From positions 2,176,171-2,240,170 of the forward strand of contig JAWPMW010000001.1 in the NCBI GenBank assembly GCA_033344735.1: a DNA stretch of 64,000 nucleotides, in the 5' to 3' direction. Below, in pieces: positions 1 through 10,718 of this stretch; the first letter of the stretch is position 1, and each line of letters begins with the position of its first letter. The DNA comes from Gammaproteobacteria bacterium (GTDB lineage Bacteria; Pseudomonadota; Gammaproteobacteria; UBA4575). The translations under genes were made by a program, and so were the position numbers. Under the pieces are notes generated by a model. That model was not told where the DNA came from. It saw nothing but the letters and a program-made list of their open reading frames with translations, and ran no database searches.

Positions 1-342
1 GAACAAAGATCGCAATTTATAGAGCAATTCAAGTCAATGCTGATTCGAACATATGCTAAATCGGTCGCTGACTTTGGTCATGCAAAAGTTACTGTATTTC
101 CTCCTAAAGGTGAACAAAAAGGTAAGCGGCATCGTGTCAAATCCCATTTAGATATTGGCAGTGGAACACCATTACAAGTTGATTACGTGTTTCGCAGAAA
201 AGATGATTCCTGGAAAGTGTTTGATCTCGTGGTTGATGGATTGAGTTTAATTAAAAACTTCCGTACTAGTTTTTCACAAGAAATTAGTGAGACATCACTA
301 GATGCATTGATTAAGCGTTTAGAGTCAACTAATGCAGGTTAG
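1..342 (+). CDS. mlaC: MlaC, phospholipid-binding periplasmic protein (3' part, cut by window start)
   Basis: The reading frame is open from the first base, so the start lies outside the window. The visible C-terminal 113 residues have the MlaC/Ttg2D pattern: a segment on how the substrate is delivered (VDYVFRRKDDSWKVFDLVVDG), then a conserved stretch around SLIKNFRTSFSQEI. MlaC shuttles phospholipids between the outer-membrane MlaA complex and the inner-membrane MlaFEDB transporter. The mlaB gene follows after 18 bases, the usual order for this operon. Family assignment is firm; the N-terminus and signal peptide cannot be judged. Confidence 0.88.
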   Translation, partial: EQRSQFIEQFKSMLIRTYAKSVADFGHAKVTVFPPKGEQKGKRHRVKSHLDIGSGTPLQVDYVFRRKDDSWKVFDLVVDGLSLIKNFRTSFSQEISETSLDALIKRLESTNAG

Positions 343-360
343 TTTAATAAGCTTTTTTCT

Positions 361-666
361 ATGAATGAACTGCAAAGCTTAGGTGAAGGAAATTTTAGAG
401 TCAGTAGCAATCTGACCACTGTGACAGTGCCTGAGTTATGGACGCAGTCTAAGAAGTTATTCCCACCAACGGAAGCCTCATCAATTAGTATAGATGTTAG
501 TAATGTTGCGCAAGTAGATAGTGGGGGTTTAGCTTTATTAGTTGCTTGGGCGCGTTGGGCAAACTTCAGAGATAAAAAGTTTTCACTAAAAGGTGTGACC
601 GAGCAACTCTCAGTGCTTATTGAAAATAATCAATTAGAAAAGCTGTTTTATTCTTCCTTCAGGTAA
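361..666 (+). CDS. mlaB: MlaB, STAS-domain subunit of the Mla lipid transporter
   Basis: A 101-residue single STAS domain with the typical core IDVSNVAQVDSGGLALLVAW, where the D-S-G turn matches the conserved loop of anti-anti-sigma-like folds. In the Mla system this protein binds the ATPase MlaF on the cytoplasmic side and stabilises the MlaFEDB complex. The position directly after mlaC and before murA is the standard gammaproteobacterial arrangement. The bolA-family gene ibaG that often sits between mlaB and murA is absent: only 68 bases separate the two genes. Confidence 0.85.
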   Translation: MNELQSLGEGNFRVSSNLTTVTVPELWTQSKKLFPPTEASSISIDVSNVAQVDSGGLALLVAWARWANFRDKKFSLKGVTEQLSVLIENNQLEKLFYSSFR

Positions 667-704
667 GATAATTCTTCTATTTCTCTTTCAGCGTTGTAAG
701 CTAG

Positions 705-1994
<1,290 letters not shown>

Positions 1995-2019
1995 CAAATA
2001 TTGTAAATGGTCTTGAAAT

Positions 2020-2655
2020 ATGAATAGTAAAATTACTCTAGCGATCTCTAAGGGTCGAATACTCGAAGACACGGTTCCATTACTTGAGCGAATGGGTATG
2101 GCACCCATAGAGGACTTGAATAAGACACGTAAGTTACTGATAGACACAGAAAATCCAAATGTGAGAGTAGTCGTTATTCGTGCCACTGACGTGCCTACTT
2201 ATGTACAGTATGGAGCCGCTGATTTGGGTATTGCAGGCAAGGACACCTTGATGGAAACCCAAGGTGAGGGTCTGTATGAGTTACTTGATCTTCAAATATG
2301 CAAATGCAAGTTAATGGTGGCAGGAAAATCTGAACTACCAGACGCTGGCGCTAGACTAAAAGTAGCGACAAAATATGTGCATTCAGCCCAGCAGTATTTT
2401 GCTCAGCAAGGAAAGCAAGTTGAAATAATTAAGTTATATGGTTCGATGGAATTGGCGCCGTTAACTGGTCTTGCAGATTTAATTGTAGATTTAGTAGATA
2501 CAGGAAACACACTGCGTGCAAATGGGTTACAACCGCTTGAGCATATTGAAGACATTAGTTCTCGTCTGGTGGCGAATAAAGCGTCTTTAAAGGTGAGATT
2601 TGATACAATACAACACATTGTTGAACAATTTCGTAAAGCGATAGAAGAAATTTAA
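2020..2655 (+). CDS. hisG: ATP phosphoribosyltransferase, short form (HisG-S)
   Basis: 211 residues. It catalyses the first step of histidine synthesis, condensing ATP and PRPP. The N-terminal [17 protein letters not shown] and the PRPP-binding region ending [19 protein letters not shown] are characteristic. The protein ends about 80-90 residues before the C-terminal regulatory domain of the E. coli-type long enzyme, so it is the short form, which in known cases needs the HisRS-like regulatory subunit HisZ. No hisZ is in this window; in many gammaproteobacteria it is elsewhere (near purA). Lies between murA and a DAHP synthase gene. Confidence 0.93.
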   Translation: MNSKITLAISKGRILEDTVPLLERMGMAPIEDLNKTRKLLIDTENPNVRVVVIRATDVPTYVQYGAADLGIAGKDTLMETQGEGLYELLDLQICKCKLMVAGKSELPDAGARLKVATKYVHSAQQYFAQQGKQVEIIKLYGSMELAPLTGLADLIVDLVDTGNTLRANGLQPLEHIEDISSRLVANKASLKVRFDTIQHIVEQFRKAIEEI

Positions 2656-2682
2656 AAGAATAAGATAACTAGGAAAAACAAC

Positions 2683-3756
2683 ATGAAATACCAAACTGAC
2701 GATCTACGAATTATAGAAATGAAGGAAGTAAGTACCCCGATGCAGGTATTTGAAGAGTTCCCTCTGTCAGACGAATCTTCTAGCTGTGTACACACCGCAC
2801 GTACAGAAATTCAAAAAGTTTTTCATGGTGATGATGATCGCTTGGTCGTAGTCGTTGGACCGTGCTCTATTCATGACCCAGATGCAGCACGAGATTACGC
2901 ACAGCGGTTATTAAAGTTGCGTAATAAGATGTCTGATGACTTACTTATCATTATGCGTGTGTATTTTGAAAAGCCTCGTACTACTGTAGGGTGGAAGGGT
3001 TTAATCAATGATCCAAATTTAGATAATAGCTTTGAAATCAACAAAGGTTTGCGGCTAGCAAGAGAATTATTGTTAGATTTGAATAATATGGGTATCCCTG
3101 CCGGTACTGAATATCTTGATCTTATAAGTCCGCAATATGTAGCTGATTTGGTCAGTTGGGGGGCGATTGGTGCTCGTACTACTGAAAGCCAAGTACATCG
3201 AGAATTAGCGTCAGGTTTATCTTGTCCGGTTGGATTTAAAAATGCCACAGATGGTGGTTTGCAAGTGGCGGTTGATGCGATTGGTTCGGCAACGCGGCCA
3301 CATCATTTCCTTTCGGTGACAAAAGAAGGTAAGTCAGCCATATTTTCTACTGCCGGCAACCCTGATTGTCATGTGATTTTGCGTGGTGGCAAATCAACAA
3401 ACTATGATGCAGCAAGTATTAGCGAAGCTTGTGCAAGTCTAGAAAAAGCCAATTTGGCACCTCGTGTAATGGTGGATTGCAGTCATGCTAATAGCTTAAA
3501 ACAGCACGACAAACAAAAAGAAGTAGGTACTGATATATGTAATCAGTTGTCAAATGGTGAGAAGAGAATTTTTGGCATTATGATAGAAAGTAATATTGTT
3601 GAAGGCCGCCAAAATGTTGTTGATGGTAAAGCAGAAACTTACGGTCAAAGTGTTACTGATGCTTGCATCAATTGGGCGGACACAGAACAGTTGCTAGAGC
3701 AATTTGCTAAAGCGGTGCAAGTGCGTCGTCAGGTAAAAGACACAGCTGCTGCGTAG
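2683..3756 (+). CDS. 3-deoxy-7-phosphoheptulonate (DAHP) synthase, class I (AroF/G/H type)
   Basis: 357 residues, close to E. coli AroG/F/H (about 350). It joins PEP and erythrose 4-phosphate at the head of the shikimate pathway. The metal- and PEP-binding features are visible: VVVVGPCSIHDPDAARDYA with the metal-ligand cysteine at about residues 55-74, the GARTTESQVHRELASGLS segment, and VDCSHANSLK near residue 265. Which feedback isozyme it represents cannot be read safely. The gene sits in the same orientation between hisG (27 bases upstream) and hisD (18 bases downstream), which is not its usual place. The start ATG follows an AGGAAA-type Shine-Dalgarno. Confidence 0.94.
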   Translation: MKYQTDDLRIIEMKEVSTPMQVFEEFPLSDESSSCVHTARTEIQKVFHGDDDRLVVVVGPCSIHDPDAARDYAQRLLKLRNKMSDDLLIIMRVYFEKPRTTVGWKGLINDPNLDNSFEINKGLRLARELLLDLNNMGIPAGTEYLDLISPQYVADLVSWGAIGARTTESQVHRELASGLSCPVGFKNATDGGLQVAVDAIGSATRPHHFLSVTKEGKSAIFSTAGNPDCHVILRGGKSTNYDAASISEACASLEKANLAPRVMVDCSHANSLKQHDKQKEVGTDICNQLSNGEKRIFGIMIESNIVEGRQNVVDGKAETYGQSVTDACINWADTEQLLEQFAKAVQVRRQVKDTAAA

Positions 3757-3774
3757 ATAGGTCATTGCTATTAT

Positions 3775-5079
3775 ATGCTTACAATTCGACGATTTAATTC
3801 TCAACAAGCATCATTTCAAACGCAATTTTCTAATTTTCTAGAAGCTAATACTGAACATGAGTCTGATGTCTCGCACACTGTGCAAGACATCATTGCTCAG
3901 ATTCGTACCAAGGGTGATAGTGCATTATTAGATTTCACACATAAATTTGATCGCTTAGAATTAGCCAATGCGCAGCAATTAGAAATATCGCAAGCGCAAC
4001 TTCAAGATGCATTAACATCTATAGATCCTGCTCAACGTGTAGCATTAGAACAAGCACATAAGAGGGTTGAGGAATATGCCGAACACCAGCGTCTTCAGTC
4101 TTGGCAATATACTGATGAACATGGCTCACTATTAGGACAGCGTGTAACACCATTAGACCGTGTAGGTATTTATGTGCCTGGTGGTACTGCTGCGTATCCC
4201 TCTTCAGTGCTTATGAATGCTGTGCCAGCTAAAGTAGCAGGTGTGCCAGAAATTATCATGGTCGCGCCGACACCTGATGGGAAATTAAATACTACGGTAC
4301 TTGCAGCAGCAGCTGTCGCTGGCGTTGATCGAGTGTTTCGAATTGGTGGTGCGCAAGCTGTGGCTGCCCTTGCTTACGGAACAGAAACAGTTCCACCAGT
4401 AGATAAAATTGTTGGGCCAGGGAATATTTTTGTCGCTACAGCTAAGAGAATGGTGTTTGGCAAAGTTGGTATAGATATGATTGCGGGTCCATCAGAGGTG
4501 TTAGTTATATGTGATGACTCGGCTAATCCTGAATGGATTGCAATGGATTTATTCTCTCAAGCTGAACATGATGTATTAGCGCGTACGACATTGCTATCAA
4601 CCTCAGAAGAAATGCTTAATAAAGTTGAGTCAGCAATGAATGAATTATTGCCTACACTTGAACGTGCAGAAATTATTGAACAAGCGATTAATGCTTTTGG
4701 CTGTTATGTAAAAGTTGATAATTTGGAACAGGCTGCAAAAATCAGCAATCAAGTGGCGCCGGAACATTTAGAGCTTTCAGTGCGCGATCCTGAAAAATTA
4801 CTTGAAAGCATTCAGCATGCAGGAGCTGTATTTATGGGGCATCACACGCCAGAAGTTTTTGGTGATTACTGTGCTGGGCCGAATCATGTTTTACCTACCA
4901 GTGCGACAGCAAGATTTTCATCACCATTAGGCGTGTACGATTTTCAAAAGCGCATGACAATTTTAAATTGCTCAAATAAAGGCGCATTACAACTTAGTGG
5001 TATTGCTAGTACTCTTGCACATAGTGAGGGATTAACAGCGCATGCGAAGTCTGCCGAATTTAGAGGCTCAGTTAAATAG
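3775..5079 (+). CDS. hisD: Histidinol dehydrogenase
   Basis: 434 residues, normal length. A zinc enzyme that oxidises L-histidinol in two NAD-dependent steps to L-histidine. Visible hallmarks are the NAD-binding region [20 protein letters not shown] (about residues 123-142), [17 protein letters not shown], and the catalytic/zinc region [13 protein letters not shown] with the following [26 protein letters not shown]. hisC follows after only five bases, so the two are almost certainly cotranscribed and perhaps translationally coupled. Confidence 0.97.
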   Translation: MLTIRRFNSQQASFQTQFSNFLEANTEHESDVSHTVQDIIAQIRTKGDSALLDFTHKFDRLELANAQQLEISQAQLQDALTSIDPAQRVALEQAHKRVEEYAEHQRLQSWQYTDEHGSLLGQRVTPLDRVGIYVPGGTAAYPSSVLMNAVPAKVAGVPEIIMVAPTPDGKLNTTVLAAAAVAGVDRVFRIGGAQAVAALAYGTETVPPVDKIVGPGNIFVATAKRMVFGKVGIDMIAGPSEVLVICDDSANPEWIAMDLFSQAEHDVLARTTLLSTSEEMLNKVESAMNELLPTLERAEIIEQAINAFGCYVKVDNLEQAAKISNQVAPEHLELSVRDPEKLLESIQHAGAVFMGHHTPEVFGDYCAGPNHVLPTSATARFSSPLGVYDFQKRMTILNCSNKGALQLSGIASTLAHSEGLTAHAKSAEFRGSVK

Positions 5080-5084
5080 TTAAT

Positions 5085-6161
5085 ATGGATGGGAAAGTCT
5101 TATCTCTGTTGAGACCAGAGCTAAACAAGTTGCAAGCTTATGCTGTACAAGATGCAACTGGATTAGTGAAATTAGATGCAATGGAAAATCCATTTGCTTG
5201 GCCAGCGAATATGCGTAAAAAGTGGTTGGAGCATATAAGTCATGCACAAATTAATCGTTATCCTGAGCCTAATCCTGAAAAACTAAAACAGAAGTTAAAG
5301 CACCAGTTTGGTCCGCATGATGATAGTGGTCTACTCTTGGGTAATGGATCTGATGAATTAATTCAATTATTAGTGTTAGCAATTGCTAAACCAGCAGCAT
5401 GTATTCTAACAGTTAGCCCAAGCTTCTCAATGTATCAAATGATTGCTGAAATGATTGGTGTAAGTTGTCATGTAGTTCCGCTTGATGAAAACTATGAGCT
5501 AGATTTAGAAGCAATGCTTGAAGCGATTGAAAAATATAACCCTGCTCTTGTGTTTCTTGCATATCCTAATAATCCAACAGGTAATTTATGGAGTAGAAAT
5601 GATATCCAAGCTATTTTGGATAAAAGCCAAGGAATAGTCGTCATTGATGAAGCTTATGGTCCTTTTGCAGGAGATAGTTTCACGAATGACCTAGTCAAAA
5701 ATCACAATATGGTGTTACTTAGAACAGCATCAAAGTTGGGTTTAGCAGCAATTCGTTTTGGATGGTTGGCAGGAAATGCTGAGTTAATCGCTGAGCTTAA
5801 TAAAATTCGTCTTCCATACAATATTAATCTGTTAACCCAGTTAACAATGGAGTTTGCTCTTGATCACTATGAATTATTTGCTGAGCAAGCAGAAACGATT
5901 AGATTTTTACGCGGCTCTTTGTTTGGCCAACTATCAGCAATAATTGGCGTGACGCCTTATCGTAGTGAAGCGAACTTTATTTTAATTAAAATGCTTGAGC
6001 AAGATGCAAGTGATGTATTTAATCGTTTACTTGAGCAGAAAGTACTGATTAAAAATGTGAGCAAGCAAGCAGGGCTAGCGCAATGCTTACGTGTGACTGT
6101 GGGTTCAAAAGAAGAAAATAAAATATTTTGTGATGCGTTGATTAATGCGTTGAGTCAATAA
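5085..6161 (+). CDS. hisC: Histidinol-phosphate aminotransferase
   Basis: 358 residues, a PLP-dependent fold-type I aminotransferase. It transaminates imidazole acetol phosphate to histidinol phosphate. Family marks are LDAMENPFAWP near the N-terminus, LLGNGSDELIQLLVLA, LAYPNNPTGNLWS, VVIDEAYGPF and the PLP lysine in RTASKLGLAAIRFGWLAG (about residues 213-230). Five bases after hisD; the gene ends 15 bases before a convergent gene on the other strand. Only hisG, hisD and hisC are here, so the rest of the pathway is elsewhere. Confidence 0.95.
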   Translation: MDGKVLSLLRPELNKLQAYAVQDATGLVKLDAMENPFAWPANMRKKWLEHISHAQINRYPEPNPEKLKQKLKHQFGPHDDSGLLLGNGSDELIQLLVLAIAKPAACILTVSPSFSMYQMIAEMIGVSCHVVPLDENYELDLEAMLEAIEKYNPALVFLAYPNNPTGNLWSRNDIQAILDKSQGIVVIDEAYGPFAGDSFTNDLVKNHNMVLLRTASKLGLAAIRFGWLAGNAELIAELNKIRLPYNINLLTQLTMEFALDHYELFAEQAETIRFLRGSLFGQLSAIIGVTPYRSEANFILIKMLEQDASDVFNRLLEQKVLIKNVSKQAGLAQCLRVTVGSKEENKIFCDALINALSQ

Positions 6162-6176
6162 ATTTGATCTAGCACT

Positions 6177-7559
6177 TTATTCTGGGTCAACCACTTCGCC
6201 GTCTGTATTCACATCAGATGGAATTTGATCTTCTTTAATATGCGTCATTTCTTCTTGAGTAGATTCAATGCCAATATGATATGCAGCAAATCCTGGGATA
6301 ACAACTTGGTTGACTGCCATGCCGATAATATTTCCATTGACTGGAGACACAAGTTCGGTGCTTTGATTGGTGATAGGGTCTGTTACAATACCTAGTACAT
6401 CACCTTGTGAAACTCGATCGCCGAGATCCATTTCACTAAATAATATTCCTCCACTCTCTGCACGTAACCATAATGATTCATAGTAAGTTGGCTTGGGATC
6501 CCCCCATATCAGCGTGCGCGGATAAATATCTAATTTATCGAGCAGGCTATTAATACTGTAAGTGCCAGCCGCAATTTGATTTTCTTGTATGCGCAAGGAT
6601 TCACCTAACTCCATCGTGATCGCAACAATTCCAGATTGATTTGCAACACTTCGCAACATACCAGGACTGCCGGCATGGTGCACTACGGCAATTTTATCAA
6701 ATGCACCAACAAACTCTGCAACATTCGGATCACTCATATTTGCGCGTATTTGAGGTAGATTGTTTCTGCGAAATGATCCTGTATGCAAGTCGATGAGATA
6801 ATTACAATGTTTGATTACTTTTGTGAATAGAGAGAATGCAATTCTTGATGCTAAGCTGCCATTCGGTTCGCCAGGGAAAAAGCGATTTAAATCTCGACGG
6901 TCTGATAAATAGCGCGAGGTTCTTTGAAAGCCTTGTAAGTTAACAATAGGTACGCCAATTAAAGTACCAGATAATTTGCTTGGATCAATGTCATACATCA
7001 CACGTCTAACGACTTCGATACCATTTAATTCGTCTCCATGAATCGCAGCAGTTAAACACACTGTGGGTCCAGGTTTTGCGCCATTGATTACCAACACTGG
7101 TGTTGGTAGAGCTAGACCAGAAATAGTAATTCTAGGAGACCACGATAAACGTGTTGATGAATTTTCAGGTACTTCGGCGCCAAGGATGACTAATTTATCA
7201 CGAGTATCTTCCTCCGGCGCAGACACAGCAGGAGCAGCTAGTTTGTCTTCTACAAGCTGATCAATATTATTTTCCAATTCAATGTCTTCAGTTACTTCTG
7301 GAGCCGGTTCGGATTCAGGCATAGGCTCTGGCAACGGAGCAACTTCTTTTAAGTCCAGATTGGGGGCAACGGTAGCTGCCTTAGGTTCAGAGCTTTTTTC
7401 GGTAACGTTAGTTTCAGAGTCTATTTTCTCAGCAGAGGCATCCGCAAAAGATAGGGTAATACTATAGAATTGCAGGCTAATTAAGCAGAATGCAGATAAA
7501 GACACATTGCAAGTCTTGTTGAATGTCATAAAATTTAACATAGTCGTTAATTTAATCAT
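6177..7559 (-). CDS. Exported AstE/AspA-like zinc deacylase (succinylglutamate desuccinylase/aspartoacylase family)
   Basis: 460 residues. It begins with a likely signal peptide, followed by an acidic, proline-rich linker to about residue 115, and then the catalytic domain. Zinc-ligand motifs are visible: AAIHGDELNGIEVVRRV (H-x2-E), YLIDLHTGS (third ligand) and the carboxylate in ITMELGES. The C-terminal part (LGDRVSQGDVLGIV) looks like the beta-barrel found in this family. The start ATG overlaps the stop of the ATP-grasp gene by four bases, so it is the last gene of a coupled operon. The substrate is unknown; the operon suggests hydrolysis of an amide bond in a periplasmic molecule. The long low-complexity linker is unusual compared with AstE. 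Confidence 0.8.
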   Translation of the reverse strand: MIKLTTMLNFMTFNKTCNVSLSAFCLISLQFYSITLSFADASAEKIDSETNVTEKSSEPKAATVAPNLDLKEVAPLPEPMPESEPAPEVTEDIELENNIDQLVEDKLAAPAVSAPEEDTRDKLVILGAEVPENSSTRLSWSPRITISGLALPTPVLVINGAKPGPTVCLTAAIHGDELNGIEVVRRVMYDIDPSKLSGTLIGVPIVNLQGFQRTSRYLSDRRDLNRFFPGEPNGSLASRIAFSLFTKVIKHCNYLIDLHTGSFRRNNLPQIRANMSDPNVAEFVGAFDKIAVVHHAGSPGMLRSVANQSGIVAITMELGESLRIQENQIAAGTYSINSLLDKLDIYPRTLIWGDPKPTYYESLWLRAESGGILFSEMDLGDRVSQGDVLGIVTDPITNQSTELVSPVNGNIIGMAVNQVVIPGFAAYHIGIESTQEEMTHIKEDQIPSDVNTDGEVVDPE

Positions 7560-8494
7560 AATGTTTCAGCAAGCATGATTCTTTCTTCTATCGATTGAGG
7601 AATTTTTTCTAATTTTTCAATTTTGGCAAGATTGTTATATAAGCCTTGTTGGTTTGCGAGTTGAACGTTTAATCCAGGCCGGGCATTTAATTCAAGCATT
7701 AATGGGCCAAGGTTGCTATCTAATACAATATCAACGCCAAGGTAACCCAGCCCTACGGTATCGGCGCAATTAATAGCAATGGTCAGAATTTTCTGCCATT
7801 TGGGAATTTGTAAATCATGGATTACATTCCCAGTATCAGGATGAATATTGGTAGGACTATTACCAATGACAGCATGCGTGGTTCTTCCGGTGGCTAAATT
7901 AATGCCAACACCAATTGCTCCTTGATGAAGATTAGCTTTGCCACCTGATTTGCTAGTCGGCAGTCGAATCATGGCTGAAACAGGCACGCCTTGAAAGACG
8001 ATAATGCGTATATCGGGCACACCTTTAAAACTAATATTTTCAAACACTGGATCAAATTGAACTCTGTATTCTAGAAATGCTTTGTCGGAGAGTCCTCCTA
8101 AACTATACATTCCGGATAAAATATTAGACACATAATGCTTAATTGAATTTAGACTGATTAAATCACCGCTTGCGGTTTTGTGGAATTTCCCGATTTTCCC
8201 ACCTAATACTAAAATGCCGTTGCCGCCGCTACCATGTGCAGGTTTTATAACTACCTCATGGTGTTTCTCTAAGTGCATATCAAGAGTGTTTATTTCATTA
8301 TTTATTTCTATCGTGGAATAAAGTTTGGGTACTTCAATACCTGCACTAATGGCTAAGCTTTTTGTAGTTAACTTATCATCCACCAATGGGTATAAATGGC
8401 GAGGGTTGAAACGCATAATGTAATCTGTGTTGCGTTGATTAATTCCAAGTACACCATGTCTGCGTAATTCTTTTGGGCTAATAAAACCTATCAT
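7556..8494 (-). CDS. Alpha-L-glutamate ligase-like ATP-grasp protein
   Basis: 312 residues of the RimK-like ATP-grasp superfamily. The ATP-binding loop appears as VVIKPAHGSGGNGILVLGG (about residues 80-98), and the Mg/ATP carboxylates as VDIVLDSNLGPLMLELNARPG (about 254-274, with E-x-N). Such enzymes join a carboxylate to an amine through an acyl phosphate. It overlaps the genes on both sides by four bases (ATGA), which shows tight coupling with the transmembrane transglutaminase-like protein and the AstE-like deacylase. This gene set is known from comparative genomics of amidoligases but to my knowledge the product has no assigned chemistry. Confidence 0.82.
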   Translation of the reverse strand: MIGFISPKELRRHGVLGINQRNTDYIMRFNPRHLYPLVDDKLTTKSLAISAGIEVPKLYSTIEINNEINTLDMHLEKHHEVVIKPAHGSGGNGILVLGGKIGKFHKTASGDLISLNSIKHYVSNILSGMYSLGGLSDKAFLEYRVQFDPVFENISFKGVPDIRIIVFQGVPVSAMIRLPTSKSGGKANLHQGAIGVGINLATGRTTHAVIGNSPTNIHPDTGNVIHDLQIPKWQKILTIAINCADTVGLGYLGVDIVLDSNLGPLMLELNARPGLNVQLANQQGLYNNLAKIEKLEKIPQSIEERIMLAETL

Positions 8495-10026
8495 GATTGA
8501 TTATTCTTGATTGATTTCATTTCGCGAAAACGAAGTAATTCATTCAGTCGATACCCTGTGTAGCGACCCATTATTAAGCAGATGCCTAATATAACTAATA
8601 ATAATTCTGGGAATACAAACATTAAGTAAGATAAACGATCACTAGTCATTAGTAGATAACCAAAACTGGCAACAACTAAACTGCCTAGGCCTTGAAATAA
8701 AGCTGCTTGTGCGCCATTTTCTTCCCATGTTATAGACATTCGTTCAATGGTCATAGCAAGAATCACCATTGGGAATAACGAAATTGATAATAGTCTATCT
8801 ACGCCAAGACGACTGGTAATTAAACTTATAATCAGCATGAGAGTAACAACGGTTACTAAAATGACTGCTAATCTGGGAATTAACAATAAGCGTAGGTGTT
8901 CCAGATAAAAGCGAATCAGTAATCCAACAAATACAATGCCTGTAAATAAAACGATACCCCAAAATAATTGCGTTTCTCGAAATGCGATCGCGATTAAGAT
9001 AGGCATGAAGGTGCCAAATGTCTGCACCCCAATAAATGTGCGCATGAATACTACTAACAATGCACCTAGTGGCACCATGAGTAAGAGACTATATGTGTTC
9101 TGGCTTTGAACTGGCAAAGCAAATAAAGTTAGGCCACCAAGCATTGAGCTTGATCGTTTAGCATTCTGTTTGGCTACATCGAGTAGCTCAATATAAGATT
9201 TTGTGACTGAAAATTGCAGCTCAACGTCTTTGGCATTTTTGACTTCATAAAAGGGTCCATCACCAACTTTCCACACTAAGTGGTTAGTAGGAATTCCCGC
9301 GTTGCCATCTTTGGGATTAAATGTTAACCATTCATCTCCGTTGTAGGCTTGAATTAATACTCTAGGGTGGGTGTTGTTAACGGCATCGGCCAAACCGATT
9401 ACCCAAACTTTACGAGTAGGTATGTGTGCAACTGAAAGTAATTTGATTACCAGGTCGGCAATTTCATGATTGGAATCTGCGAGACCGCGAATTAACGAAA
9501 TATTTTCGTTAGCATCAGATGATTTGAGTTGATTAATTAATTCATATGTAAATGAGTATGTATCAGCTGACTGACTGCGTACATCTTCAATAATCTTTGA
9601 AATAGCAGTGGCATATGGCTCCTCAAACTGAGGTGCATCTGGATAATCGGGAACGGTATTCCATTTTTTTGTAGCGCCAGTTTTAGTAACAGTGGTGCGA
9701 TAATATAGAGTTTGTTCACCTTCAGCTTTTCTTATTGCCCAATTTGCTGTTTTATTGTCATCGCTTTTCTTTGCGTTTAATCCGAAATTTCCAGAAATAT
9801 AATATTCCTCAAGTTTAGAATATCCAGGAGTGACGTGAGGAATGTATAGCATGGCTTTTACATTGCGCTTGTTAGCTTCAAAACTTAAGCGCGCTTGAAC
9901 TGTCCATGCTTCTGTTTCTTTATCTGCAGATAATGGGAAATCTAATTGAATGCTTTTATGTAAAAAAATTGCCAGGCCAATGACAACAAATAATACTGAC
10001 CAAAAAATAACGGGTGTTCGATGCAT
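8491..10026 (-). CDS. Inactive transglutaminase fused to seven-transmembrane domain (UUP1/7TM type)
   Basis: 511 residues. There is one N-terminal membrane segment (about residues 5-24), then a soluble, probably periplasmic region to about residue 290 with a transglutaminase-like section. In that section the expected catalytic cysteine is not apparent (around RGLADSNHEIADLVIKLL), which agrees with the label inactive. The C-terminal half has about seven hydrophobic helices, starting near SMLGGLTLFALPVQ. The start ATG lies 27 bases after the protease-like gene, and the stop overlaps the ATP-grasp gene by four bases. It is likely a membrane receptor or scaffold for the cytoplasmic ATP-grasp and the exported enzymes; this is inferred from context only. 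Confidence 0.78.
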   Translation of the reverse strand: MHRTPVIFWSVLFVVIGLAIFLHKSIQLDFPLSADKETEAWTVQARLSFEANKRNVKAMLYIPHVTPGYSKLEEYYISGNFGLNAKKSDDNKTANWAIRKAEGEQTLYYRTTVTKTGATKKWNTVPDYPDAPQFEEPYATAISKIIEDVRSQSADTYSFTYELINQLKSSDANENISLIRGLADSNHEIADLVIKLLSVAHIPTRKVWVIGLADAVNNTHPRVLIQAYNGDEWLTFNPKDGNAGIPTNHLVWKVGDGPFYEVKNAKDVELQFSVTKSYIELLDVAKQNAKRSSSMLGGLTLFALPVQSQNTYSLLLMVPLGALLVVFMRTFIGVQTFGTFMPILIAIAFRETQLFWGIVLFTGIVFVGLLIRFYLEHLRLLLIPRLAVILVTVVTLMLIISLITSRLGVDRLLSISLFPMVILAMTIERMSITWEENGAQAALFQGLGSLVVASFGYLLMTSDRLSYLMFVFPELLLVILGICLIMGRYTGYRLNELLRFREMKSIKNNQS

Positions 10027-10053
10027 GTGTTTGTAAGTCTTATGAGAATGTAA

Positions 10054-10611
10054 TTAGAATTGATTTGATTGAGCTTCACAGGATGACAGGGTTAAAAATG
10101 TATCATTGGGATCAATGACTGCTACTCTCTTGAGAAACTGCCTGCCAAGTAGTACGTCATAAATATATTCGCTGCGGTCCGCTAATGTAAATTCTGTAAC
10201 ATACTTGCGGCCGTTAAAACATAAGTCTAGATTGACTACATATCTTGGATCATGTTTGCCATTGTGGTTTTTTATATTAGCTTTGCGAGAGCGAGGTTTT
10301 TCAAAATATAATTTATGTTGAGTACCTTTGCTGTCTTTGAGTAGCAAAGTGAATTTTACCCATCTTTTTCCATCTTTTTTAAATGGCTTGATTTTTATGG
10401 CATGAATAGACGATGTTTTTGCACCTGTGTCTAATTTGGCTTTAATGTCATAAGCCTGATATTCAATGCGTACTTTCTCTACCCAACCAGCGATCACGCG
10501 CGCAGGCTCTTTACTGAAACTGCTGGTGGAATAAGTGCACAGGAAAGTAATTAGGATAATAATGGATTTGCTTGTATTGGTTATCATAAGTTTTTTATTA
10601 TTGCGCAGCAT
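10054..10611 (-). CDS. Retropepsin-like protein of the 'ATP-dependent zinc protease' (RimK-associated) family
   Basis: 185 residues with an N-terminal signal peptide or anchor (hydrophobic residues about 13-33). The aspartic-protease-like motif DTGAKTSSIHAIKI (about residues 58-71) contains D-T-G-A, and the second characteristic stretch YDVLLGRQFLKRVAVIDP closes the domain. The family is annotated as ATP-dependent zinc protease, but the fold is retropepsin-like and the D-T-G triad suggests an aspartic peptidase. First gene of a four-gene minus-strand operon with the 7TM, ATP-grasp and AstE-like genes. The exported location is inferred from the hydrophobic N-terminus. Confidence 0.78.
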   Translation of the reverse strand: MLRNNKKLMITNTSKSIIILITFLCTYSTSSFSKEPARVIAGWVEKVRIEYQAYDIKAKLDTGAKTSSIHAIKIKPFKKDGKRWVKFTLLLKDSKGTQHKLYFEKPRSRKANIKNHNGKHDPRYVVNLDLCFNGRKYVTEFTLADRSEYIYDVLLGRQFLKRVAVIDPNDTFLTLSSCEAQSNQF

Positions 10612-10718
10612 TTTTAAGTCTGACTATTGATATGACTGTAACGCAACAAATAAGTTTGCGTTATGTGGAATGTGCGCGATATACGGTGTAATGGAGACTA
10701 TATAAAGAATGTTATCGA

